7,120 nt of DNA. Source: Planctomycetota bacterium (GTDB lineage: Bacteria; Planctomycetota; UBA8108; UBA1146; JAJFFE01). How positions within the stretch are numbered: the first letter of the stretch is position 1; each line of letters begins with the position of its first letter. This document shows positions 1-5,494 of this stretch, piece after piece. The stretch spans positions 2,391-9,510 of the forward strand of contig JAGQRC010000085.1 in assembly GCA_020425835.1 (NCBI GenBank). The letters run 5' to 3'. Both the position numbers and the translations under genes were made by a program. The notes beneath the pieces were generated by a model. That model did not search any database, was not told where the DNA came from, and saw only the letters and a list, made by a program, of their open reading frames with translations.

Positions 1-161
1 GTTTGGCACAACGCATCGTCGTGAGCCATCAGGGTCGGTTGGACGTCGAGTCCGAGCCCGGCCAATGGACCCGCTTCCGTATGTGCCTCCCGAGCGAGGC
101 GCCCTCCACACCGAGCGAAACTCAGAACGAGACCGAGAAGGAACCATGGCCCTCATCCTGA
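1..161 (+). CDS. Sensor histidine kinase, C-terminal end only (partial)
   Basis: The reading frame with codons beginning at position 3 is open from the window edge to a TGA at 159-161. It encodes LAQRIVVSHQGRLDVESEPG followed by QWTRFRMCLPS. This is the end of a histidine kinase ATPase domain (HATPase_c). LAQRIV..H.G is the helix after the G2 box, G.LDVES.PG is the usual strand-turn, and TRFRMCLP corresponds to the common T.F...LP ending. A polar tail of about 20 residues rich in Ser, Thr and Glu follows. The sensor, HAMP and His-box regions lie upstream of the window, so the signal is unknown. The final codons overlap the ATG of the next gene by 16 nt, which indicates co-translation with its likely partner regulator. 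Family assignment is fairly sure from this short stretch, but the subtype cannot be given. Confidence 0.82.
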   Translation, partial: LAQRIVVSHQGRLDVESEPGQWTRFRMCLPSEAPSTPSETQNETEKEPWPSS

Positions 162-1555
162 TCGTCGACGATGAGCAGCCTCTCTTGCAGTCGCTGTCCC
201 TGGAGATGCGCCGGGCAGGTCACGACTGCTTGATCGCGGAGACCGGCGCGGAGGCGTTCGCGCTCCTCGAGAAGAACTCACCCGATCTCGCGATCCTCGA
301 TGTGCGGCTCCCGGACGTCAGCGGACTGGACGTGCTTCGCCACCTGAAGAACGAGCTGCCCGAGGTTCCGGTGGTGATGGTCACCGCGTTCGCTTCGGTC
401 GACTCCGCGGTGGAGGCGATGAAGGACGGCGCGACCGACTACCTCGAGAAGCCGCTCGACCTCGAAGAGCTCCAGCTGGTGGTCACGCGCGAGCTCCGGA
501 ACGCCCGACTCGTCTCCGAGGTCGAGGTCTATCGTCGAGGGTCGAGGCGGAGCGCAGAGAGCTCCCCGTTGATCGGCGCCTCATCGGTCATCCAAGAGAT
601 CCGAAACACCATCGCGCGCATCGGCGCGGCGCCGGTCTCTCGAGCGAGCGAGCTGCCTTCCATTCTGCTGCTCGGAGAGACGGGTTCGGGTAAGGACCTG
701 ATCGCTCGTCACCTCCACGGCTCGAGCGGCCTCGCCGATCGCCCGTTCGTGCAAGTGAACTGCTCCGGCCTGCCGCGGGACCTCGTCGAGAGTGAGCTGT
801 TCGGTCACGAAAAGGGAGCGTTCACCAACGCCGGCCAGCGCAAGCAGGGGCTGTTCGAGATCGCCCGAGGGGGCACGATCTTCCTCGATGAGATCGGGGA
901 CATGCCGCTGGACATCCAGGCGAAGCTCCTCAACGTCCTCGAACATCGTCGCGTGCGGCGGGTCGGTGGGACTCGGGACTACCACGTCGAAGCGCGGATC
1001 ATCGCGGCGACCAACGTGGACCTCGAAGAGGCCGTGGACCGCGGTGAGTTCCGGGCCGACCTCTTCTACCGCATCCGAGTCGTCACGCTGAGCGTCCCCC
1101 CGCTCCGAGACCGGCTCGAGGATCTCGGGATGCTCGCCGAGTTCTTCCTCGATCGGTTCCGCACGAAGTATCGCAAGCCCGATCTCCGGTTCAGTGATGA
1201 GATCCTCGACGCCTTCCGCGCTTGGGACTGGCCCGGGAACGTACGCGAGTTGGCGCACACCATCGAGCAGATGGTCCTCCTGTCGAACGACGATGCGTTG
1301 CGCCCACCGACCTTCCCCCGTCGAGCGCGAGCCATCGTCACGGCTCCGGCCTTTCCCGACGCCACGCGGGACGTCGGACTCACATTGCAGCTCGACTTCG
1401 ACCGGGGCGAGACCACGCTCGAAAACGTCGAGCGCCGGCTGATCCTGGAGGCGCTGCAGCACACCGGCGGGAATGTCTCGGAAGTAGCGAGGATCCTCGG
1501 CGTGAGTCGCGGTGCGCTCCGGCATCGGATGGCGAAGTGGGGGATCTCGGCATGA
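146..1555 (+). CDS. Sigma-54-dependent NtrC-family response regulator (REC-AAA+-Fis HTH)
   Basis: This protein of 469 residues has all three domains of a two-component sigma-54 activator. The receiver domain (about 1-120) has acidic pocket D8/D9, phospho-acceptor D52 in LAILDVRLPD, switch T80 and K102. The AAA+ domain (about 140-380) has Walker A GETGSGKD (177-184), Walker B IFLDEIGD (245-252), sensor I AATN (287-290), arginine-finger region EFRADLFYRI (301-310) and sensor II WPGNVREL (362-369). A Fis-type helix-turn-helix lies at about 433-466 (NVSEVARILGVSRGALRHR). Length is normal for the family. I chose ATG 146 because the receiver fold begins there, with AAGGAA just upstream at 138-143. 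The same frame stays open back to 65, but that part lies over the kinase gene and resembles nothing. One oddity is that the sigma-54 contact loop reads GAFTNA (224-229) instead of GAFTGA. It probably activates the sigma-54 promoter 129 bp downstream of its stop (inference). Confidence 0.95.
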   Translation: MALILIVDDEQPLLQSLSLEMRRAGHDCLIAETGAEAFALLEKNSPDLAILDVRLPDVSGLDVLRHLKNELPEVPVVMVTAFASVDSAVEAMKDGATDYLEKPLDLEELQLVVTRELRNARLVSEVEVYRRGSRRSAESSPLIGASSVIQEIRNTIARIGAAPVSRASELPSILLLGETGSGKDLIARHLHGSSGLADRPFVQVNCSGLPRDLVESELFGHEKGAFTNAGQRKQGLFEIARGGTIFLDEIGDMPLDIQAKLLNVLEHRRVRRVGGTRDYHVEARIIAATNVDLEEAVDRGEFRADLFYRIRVVTLSVPPLRDRLEDLGMLAEFFLDRFRTKYRKPDLRFSDEILDAFRAWDWPGNVRELAHTIEQMVLLSNDDALRPPTFPRRARAIVTAPAFPDATRDVGLTLQLDFDRGETTLENVERRLILEALQHTGGNVSEVARILGVSRGALRHRMAKWGISA

Positions 1556-1589
1556 GACGGTTGCCGAAGGCCAACGCGCCCGCCGACTT

Positions 1590-1605
1590 TGGCCGCACGC
1601 GGCCA
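1590..1605. repeat. 16-bp perfect palindrome, candidate activator site or hairpin
   Basis: TGGCCGC and GCGGCCA form a perfect 7-bp inverted repeat around an AC centre, 34 bp after the regulator stop codon. Its centre is about 112 bp upstream of the predicted sigma-54 transcription start, within the usual distance for enhancer sites of NtrC-type activators, and its length is close to the NtrC 17-bp dyad. It could also fold in RNA as a terminator stem. However, C-rich sequence follows it rather than a T tract, so an intrinsic terminator is not well supported. The sequence shows the palindrome; its role as an operator is inference. Confidence 0.45.
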
Positions 1606-1607
1606 CG

Positions 1608-1622
1608 CCCCCCCGCCCCCCC
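1608..1622. repeat. Paired C7 homopolymer tracts
   Basis: Two runs of seven C are separated by one G, followed immediately by GGGAG. The tract lies in non-coding DNA between the two inverted repeats of the intergenic region. Such runs are prone to slippage and to base-calling error, and a C-rich, G-poor transcript could favour Rho loading after the regulator gene. No function is demonstrated. Confidence 0.6.
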
Positions 1623-1632
1623 GGGAGCGGGA

Positions 1633-1663
1633 CCCCAAGTCGTCTCCGGCGAGCAACTTGGGG
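1633..1663. repeat. Inverted repeat CCCCAAGT-N15-ACTTGGGG upstream of the sigma-54 promoter
   Basis: Two perfect 8-bp arms (1633-1640 and 1656-1663) flank a 15-nt spacer that itself contains a small CTC/GAG stem. As DNA it spans roughly -77 to -47 from the predicted start and could be a regulator binding site. As RNA it could form a long stem with an internal loop. No T tract follows, so a classical Rho-independent terminator is unlikely. The symmetry is directly visible; the role is undetermined. Confidence 0.5.
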
Positions 1664-1683
1664 CACGATGGGCGAAGGAGTAT

Positions 1684-1698
1684 TGGCGAAGGGTTTGC
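1684..1698 (+). promoter_or_regulatory. Sigma-54 (-24/-12) promoter for the glycosyltransferase operon
   Basis: TGGCGAAGGGTTTGC matches the sigma-54 consensus TGGCACGNNNNTTGC in the -24 TGGC, the -12 TTGC and the exact spacing, with GG at 1685-1686, ten bases, then GC at 1697-1698. The deviations are GA for the usual AC after TGGC and C instead of A/T after TTGC. The predicted transcription start is near 1710, giving a leader of about 89 nt before the GTG at 1799. Its position directly downstream of a sigma-54 activator gene and upstream of a coupled operon strongly supports it. No promoter activity is shown by sequence alone. Confidence 0.75.
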
Positions 1699-1715
1699 CC
1701 AACGGGCGGCGCCGA

Positions 1716-1739
1716 TGACGACGCGTCGAGTCGTCGTCA
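1716..1739 (+). other. Predicted hairpin at the 5' end of the operon leader
   Basis: TGACGACG (1716-1723) pairs perfectly with CGTCGTCA (1732-1739) around an 8-nt loop. If transcription starts near 1710 as the promoter predicts, this stem lies only about six nucleotides from the mRNA 5' end. Such stems are known to slow 5'-dependent RNA decay. A leader regulatory role or a DNA-binding site is also possible. It is not followed by a T tract, so it is not a normal terminator. Confidence 0.45.
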
Positions 1740-1785
1740 CTCGAGCACCCGTCGTCCTACGTCAGTGAGAAACGCCGAAGTACAC

Positions 1786-1791
1786 GGAAAG
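1786..1791 (+). promoter_or_regulatory. Ribosome binding site fixing the GTG start at 1799
   Basis: GGAAAG lies seven nucleotides before the GTG at 1799. An ATG at 1794 is only two nucleotides from this site and runs into a stop after three codons, so the GTG is the better start. A TTG at 1802 in the same frame is a less likely alternative. Confidence 0.55.
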
Positions 1792-1798
1792 CGATGAC

Positions 1799-3109
1799 GT
1801 GTTGATCCGTCGAATCGCAGAGCCGAGTCCGAACGAGACACTCCGTGACGGGGATTCACTCCGGGGTCGTCGCATCGCGTTCTACAGCCATGACTCTTTC
1901 GGTCTGGGACACCTGCGTCGATCGCTGCTCCTCTCCGAGGCCCTCTGCGCCGCGGACCCGAGCGCTCGCGTGATGCTGGTGACCGGCTCGCCGCGAGCGA
2001 CCTTCTTCGACCACTCGGACGCGATCGAGATCGTTCGCCTGCCTGCCGTGACCAAGGACTCGGACGGACACTACGTCTCTCGAGACTCCGGACGCCCTCT
2101 GCACCGCACCGTTCAACAACGCAAGGACATCCTGCGAAGCTCGCTGATCGGCTTCGCGCCGGACGTGCTCGTCGTCGACCATGCCCCACTCGGCCTGTGC
2201 GGTGAGCTCCTTCCGCTGTTGCCCGATCTCAAGGAGCTCTCGACCAAACTCGTCCTGGGGCTCCGCGACATCCTCGACGATCCGGAGCACGTTCGAGCGA
2301 ACTGGAGCCGACACGACATCCGCCATGCGATCGATGCGCTGTACGACGCCATCTTCGTCTACGGATCCCAGGAGGTGTTCGACCTCGGCGAGTTGTACGA
2401 GCTCCCGGCAACCATGCGGGGGCGGATCGAGTACCTGGGATACCTCGGGCGCCGTAACGCCGTCTCCCTGCCGAGTCCTTCGGTCGCTTCGTCCAGTGCC
2501 CACTCTGCCGCGTCGCTGGATCCAGGGGAGCCGTTGCCGCAGATTCTCTGCCTGGTCGGAGGGGGGGGCGACGGGACGCCGGTCGCGCAGGCCTTCGTGC
2601 GTGCGATCCCGCGACTGACGTTCTCGGCGGAAGCCACACTGGTCACGGGTCCCTTCCTTCCCGCCGCGGACCGCCGCGAGCTCCAGAAGGTGGCTGCCGA
2701 GCACTCGCGAGTTCACGTCCTCGGCTTCACCGCCCATCTCGACCACCTGATCGCCGCGAGCGACGTGGTGGTGACCATGGGTGGCTACAACTCCCTCATG
2801 GAGATCCTCAGCCTCGGACGACGCGCTCTGGTCGTTCCACGCGTCTTCCCGCGACGCGAACAGTGGATCCGTGCGCAGGCGTTCGAGAAGTGCGGGCTCG
2901 TCCAGACGATCGACCCGAGCGAGCTCGAACCGGCGACGTTGGCGCGGAAGATCGAGACCCTGCTCGCCGCCGATCCACCGGCGCAATCCCGCAACGGTTC
3001 CATCGCGTTCGACGGTGTCCCTCGATTCGTCGAGGCACTGTCCTCCGTCATCGGTGCTTCCGGCTCGAAGGAGAGACCTCGTGCCCGTCACTACTCCCGC
3101 GAAAGCTGA
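1799..3109 (+). CDS. MurG/COG4671-like glycosyltransferase (GT-B fold)
   Basis: A cytoplasmic glycosyltransferase of 436 residues without a signal peptide or membrane helices. The first Rossmann strand and loop read RIAFYSHDSFGLGHLRRSL (25-43), with the GLGH glycine loop typical of MurG-type (GT28) and COG4671 'predicted glycosyltransferase' proteins. PDVLVVDHAP (121-130) closes the N-terminal domain. The C-terminal donor-binding domain begins near 247 with ILCLVGGGGDG and has HVLGF (306-310), HLIAASDVVVTMGGYNSLME (316-335) and ALVVPR (343-348), the usual GT-B sugar-nucleotide site. A Ser/Ala-rich linker (about 223-240) joins the halves. It is the first gene after the sigma-54 promoter, starts with GTG and overlaps the next gene by 29 nt. 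It would transfer a sugar to a lipid-linked or glycan acceptor; donor and acceptor cannot be named. Related decarboxylating or kinase fusions are absent. Confidence 0.85.
   Translation: MLIRRIAEPSPNETLRDGDSLRGRRIAFYSHDSFGLGHLRRSLLLSEALCAADPSARVMLVTGSPRATFFDHSDAIEIVRLPAVTKDSDGHYVSRDSGRPLHRTVQQRKDILRSSLIGFAPDVLVVDHAPLGLCGELLPLLPDLKELSTKLVLGLRDILDDPEHVRANWSRHDIRHAIDALYDAIFVYGSQEVFDLGELYELPATMRGRIEYLGYLGRRNAVSLPSPSVASSSAHSAASLDPGEPLPQILCLVGGGGDGTPVAQAFVRAIPRLTFSAEATLVTGPFLPAADRRELQKVAAEHSRVHVLGFTAHLDHLIAASDVVVTMGGYNSLMEILSLGRRALVVPRVFPRREQWIRAQAFEKCGLVQTIDPSELEPATLARKIETLLAADPPAQSRNGSIAFDGVPRFVEALSSVIGASGSKERPRARHYSRES
2561..2568 (+). repeat. G8 homopolymer inside the glycosyltransferase gene
   Basis: Eight consecutive G bases encode part of the glycine loop GGGGDG at the start of the donor-binding domain. 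The frame is intact in this sequence. A run of this length can slip by one base, which would truncate the enzyme and uncouple the downstream genes. This is a possible phase-variation site or assembly-error site, with no direct evidence for either. Confidence 0.5.
3068..3073 (+). promoter_or_regulatory. Ribosome binding site inside the upstream gene, fixing the GTG start at 3081
   Basis: A strong AAGGAG lies seven nucleotides before GTG 3081, inside the last codons of the first glycosyltransferase. It selects this start over the ATG at 2781 in the same open frame, whose extra 100 residues are low-complexity Arg/Ser-rich shadow sequence. Confidence 0.75.
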
Positions 3110-4331
3110 TCGTCTTCGGGTCTGCTACATCCTCAAGATGTTCCCCCGGCTGTCGGAGACGTTCATCCTGAACGAGATCCTCTCGTTGGAGCGCCAGGGT
3201 GTCGAGGTCTCGGTGATCAGCCTGATGCACCCCGCCGACGGGCGCTTTCACGGTCGACTCTCGGAGCTCGAGCTCACGGTCGACTACCTCCCCAAGGACA
3301 AGATCGAGGTCTACTGGGAACGGATCCGGGGAGAACTCCGCGAGTTCGCCCCACCGCTCGAGGACTGGAAGTCGGCGGTCCGCTTCGCGGAACGCCACCA
3401 CATTCCGAAGGACCTCGACCTCGTGCTCCGATCGGTGATCGTGGCCGGGCTGCTCCGCTCGCGCGGGGTCCATCACGTCCACGCACACTTCGCCACGATC
3501 TCCACGCGGGTCGCTGCGCTCGCGCACTTGATGACCGGGATGCCCTTCAGCTTCACGTCCCACGCGAAGGACATCTTCCGAGAGACCGTGGACCGAGGTC
3601 TCTACCGGGACCTCGTCGAGTTGAGCCGATTCAACATCACGGTCAGCGATTTCAACCGCGAGTACATCCTGGAGCACACGCCGGGAGTCGACTCGGAGAA
3701 GATCGTGCGCCTGTACAACGGTATCGACCTCGACTACTTCCGTCCCGCCGAAGGGCCGAGGGATCCGAACCACATCGTCAGCGTGGGACGGCTGGTGCCG
3801 AAGAAGGGCTTCGACGTGCTCCTCCGCGCTGCGCGGGAGCTCCAGGAACGAGGGAGCGCGCTGCACTTCACGATCGTCGGCGACGGCGAGGACCGCGACG
3901 CCCTCCACGCGCTGCACCGGGAGCTCGGTCTCGGGGATCGGGTCCGCTTCGTCGGCGCCCTCGCCCAGGAAGAGGTCCGCAAACTCTACGGCGTGGCGGG
4001 TCTCACCGCTCTCGCCTGCATACCGGATGATATCGGGAACCGGGACGCCCTCCCGACCACGCTGCTCGAGAGTCTCGCGTGCGGTGTTCCGGCCGTTTCC
4101 ACTCGGCTGACCGGTGTTCCCGAGATCGTCACCGGAACGACGGGGGCCATCGTCGAACCCGGCGACGCGGACGCACTGGCTCGCGCGTTGGCGCAGATGG
4201 CGACCGAAGTCGACGAGCCGATGCGGCAGCGATGCCGAGCCCGCGCCGAGGAGCTGTTCGATCTCCATCGCAATGCGGGAATCCTCCGATCGCACTTCGA
4301 GCGATCGGTGAAGGAGAGTTCCAGGTCGTGA
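3081..4331 (+). CDS. WcaL-like GT4 family glycosyltransferase
   Basis: A retaining GT-B glycosyltransferase of 416 residues, about the usual length for the family. The N-terminus has YILKMFPRLSETFILNEI (16-33), a hallmark of colanic-acid WcaL-type and related GT4 enzymes. HVHAHFAT (132-139) and PFSFTSHAKDIF (155-166) lie in the acceptor domain, and NGIDLDYF (213-220) marks the hinge. The donor domain has SVGRLVPKKGFD (234-245), TIVGDGE (264-270) and NRDALPTTLLESLACGVPAV (320-339). In the last, the E-x7-E pair appears as D322/E330, as is common in this subfamily. The protein has no signal peptide. It starts with GTG after a strong AAGGAG, overlaps the previous gene by 29 nt and the next by 4 nt, so it is translationally coupled on both sides. 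Its role is probably sugar addition to an exopolysaccharide or glycolipid on the cytoplasmic face of the membrane; the sugar is unknown. Confidence 0.92.
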   Translation: MPVTTPAKADRLRVCYILKMFPRLSETFILNEILSLERQGVEVSVISLMHPADGRFHGRLSELELTVDYLPKDKIEVYWERIRGELREFAPPLEDWKSAVRFAERHHIPKDLDLVLRSVIVAGLLRSRGVHHVHAHFATISTRVAALAHLMTGMPFSFTSHAKDIFRETVDRGLYRDLVELSRFNITVSDFNREYILEHTPGVDSEKIVRLYNGIDLDYFRPAEGPRDPNHIVSVGRLVPKKGFDVLLRAARELQERGSALHFTIVGDGEDRDALHALHRELGLGDRVRFVGALAQEEVRKLYGVAGLTALACIPDDIGNRDALPTTLLESLACGVPAVSTRLTGVPEIVTGTTGAIVEPGDADALARALAQMATEVDEPMRQRCRARAEELFDLHRNAGILRSHFERSVKESSRS

Positions 4332-4969
4332 GCCGCGATCTCCGTCGATTCGCCTACCTCTGCGCGGATCCCGGCATTCCGGTGCCGGGCACCAAGGGCG
4401 CGTCGATCCACGTCGCGAGCGTGGTCCAGGCGCTCTGCGACCAGGGACTGTGCGGGTCCATCCACACGGTTCGACCGACGGAGGCGGAGCTCTGGGGGGT
4501 CCCCGTGGAAGAGCTCCCGTTTCCGCCGCGCCGCAAGGGCGAGTCGGACGCCGAACGCGAGCTTCGCCTGTTCGGATCCAACGGGCCGCTGCAACTGGAC
4601 ACCCCCCGACCGGACTTCATCTACGAGCGCTACTCGCTCTGGCATCACGGCGGTCTCGCCGAAGCTCGCCGTCTCGGCATCCCGTTCGTCCTCGAGGTCA
4701 ACAGTCCTCTGCCGGAGGAAGCTTCCCGCTTTCGGTCGATGGCCCACCCCCGCGCTGCGCTCGGCGTCGCCGAGGTCCTGATGAAGAACGCCGACGGGAT
4801 CGTCTGTGTGTCGGAGGCGATCGCGAGTTGGGTTCGCGAGCTCGGCGCCCCGACCGAACGTTCCTGGGTCGTCCCGAACGGTGGCGATGAGACGACGTTC
4901 GACCCGAGTCGCGAGCCTCGTCCCCTACCGTTCGTTGGAACACCCGTGGTGTTGATCTTCGTCGGGTAG
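4328..4969 (+). CDS. GT4-type glycosyltransferase, N-terminal half ending at an in-frame TAG
   Basis: The start is GTG 4328, which overlaps the previous TGA as GTGA, with AAGGAG at 4311-4316. The 213-residue product is the acceptor-binding half of a GT-B enzyme. It shows FAYLCADPGIPVPGTKGASI (8-27), PDFIYERYSLW (95-105), PFVLEVNSPLPEEASRF (119-135), DGIVCVSEAIASWV (156-169) and the hinge VVPNGGD (181-187). It stops inside the first strand of the donor domain (VVLIFVG, 207-213), where intact relatives usually continue as FVGS-x-(K/R)PWHG. The next codons after TAG, in the same frame, read FRPWHGLDDLL, so this is one 388-codon gene interrupted at codon 214. TCG to TAG is the simplest single change if the lost residue was Ser. 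Without readthrough the product lacks the sugar-nucleotide site and should be inactive. A natural two-subunit GT split (as in Alg13/14 or PssD/E) is less likely because the break falls within a core strand. Confidence 0.85.
   Translation: MSRDLRRFAYLCADPGIPVPGTKGASIHVASVVQALCDQGLCGSIHTVRPTEAELWGVPVEELPFPPRRKGESDAERELRLFGSNGPLQLDTPRPDFIYERYSLWHHGGLAEARRLGIPFVLEVNSPLPEEASRFRSMAHPRAALGVAEVLMKNADGIVCVSEAIASWVRELGAPTERSWVVPNGGDETTFDPSREPRPLPFVGTPVVLIFVG
4967..4969 (+). other. In-frame amber (TAG) codon inside a glycosyltransferase gene
   Basis: TAG falls at codon 214 of a frame that is otherwise continuous from 4328 to 5494. The five other stop codons seen in the window (161, 1555, 3109, 4331 and 5494 as last bases) are all TGA. 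So nothing here shows that TAG is a normal stop in this organism, and nothing proves reassignment. Confidence 0.9.
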
Positions 4970-5494
4970 TTCCGTCCGTGGCACGGGCTGGATGACCTGC
5001 TGGACTGCTTCGAGACCCTTCGCGCCCGAGAGCGCGACGTCGCGCTGCTCCTCGTCGGAGACGGCCCGGAGCGAGAGCGGTTGGAGGCGCGGGTGCGCGA
5101 TCCGGAACTGCGCGGACGTGTTCACTTCACCGGCGCCGTCGATCGCGACACGGTGGCCGGACTCTGCCGCGCCGCGGACATCGCGATCGCCCCCTATCCC
5201 GAGCTCGAGCACTTCTACTTCTCGCCGCTGAAGCTCTTCGAGTTCATGGCCATGGGACTCCCGGTCGTGTCGACGCGGACCGGACAGATCGGAGACCTGA
5301 TCCAGCACGAAGAGAGCGGCCTTCTCGCCGCGCCGGGGCGAGTCGACCAGCTCGTCGCGTCCGTCGAACGTCTGCTCGAGGACCCTCGTCTCCGCGCTCG
5401 GCTCGGCGACACCGCTCGCGAGTGGATCCTCGAGCGCGCGACCTGGCGGCACCGGGTCGCGGACATTCTCGATCGAGTGCGAGCTCTCCCATGA
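4970..5494 (+). pseudogene. C-terminal donor-binding half of the interrupted GT4 glycosyltransferase
   Basis: This continues the same frame after the TAG to a TGA at 5492-5494 (174 residues). It contains the donor domain of a GT4 enzyme: FRPWHGLDDLLDCF, LLLVGDGPERERLE, RVHFTGAVDRDTVAGLC, ADIAIAPYP, FYFSPLKLFEFMAMGLPVV, whose glutamate (codon 305 of the joined gene) is the conserved nucleotide-sugar contact, and ESGLLAAPG. No substitution pattern suggests decay, and the domain looks fully functional. No ATG or GTG occurs in frame soon after the stop. The first usable start is TTG 5081, which lacks a convincing ribosome binding site and would remove the first donor-domain strands. Independent expression therefore seems unlikely. 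The gene would be whole if the TAG were an error or were read through. Its end overlaps the ABC transporter start (ATGA at 5491-5494). Confidence 0.8.

Noticed and set aside
4..18. TGGCAC at the window start as a sigma-54 promoter
   Set aside because: The -12 GC is not at the required ten-base spacing after GG (CG is found) and the site lies inside the kinase coding region.
65..145. N-terminal extension of the regulator from an ATG at 65
   Set aside because: The 27 extra residues lie over the end of the kinase gene in another frame, and the receiver fold begins at ATG 146 with its own ribosome binding site.
1590..1663. Rho-independent terminator after the regulator gene
   Set aside because: Both stem-forming repeats lack a following T tract, so they are listed as inverted repeats instead.
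581..1702. Antisense open frame opposite the response regulator
   Set aside because: The forward frame is an unambiguous NtrC-type regulator and the reverse product has no recognisable fold.
1561..1704. Similarity between TTGCCGAAGGCCAAC (1561-1575) and the promoter segment starting TTGGCGAAGG (1683-1704) as a direct repeat
   Set aside because: The match is short, gapped and imperfect, and the first copy lacks the -12 TTGC, so it is not convincing as a repeat or a second promoter.
1715..1768. 17-codon leader peptide frame (ATG 1715 to TGA 1768)
   Set aside because: It begins about five nucleotides after the predicted transcription start, has no ribosome binding site, and its codons are largely the arms of the hairpin. 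No run of a regulatory amino acid is seen.
2781..3080. N-terminal extension of the second glycosyltransferase from ATG 2781
   Set aside because: The extra 100 residues are Arg/Ser-rich shadow sequence over the previous gene. AAGGAG and GTG 3081 match the family N-terminus.
1856..4295. Two long antisense open frames opposite the first two glycosyltransferases (1856-3091 and 3048-4295)
   Set aside because: Both mirror well-supported forward genes, have compositionally biased sequence and show no domain or ribosome binding site.
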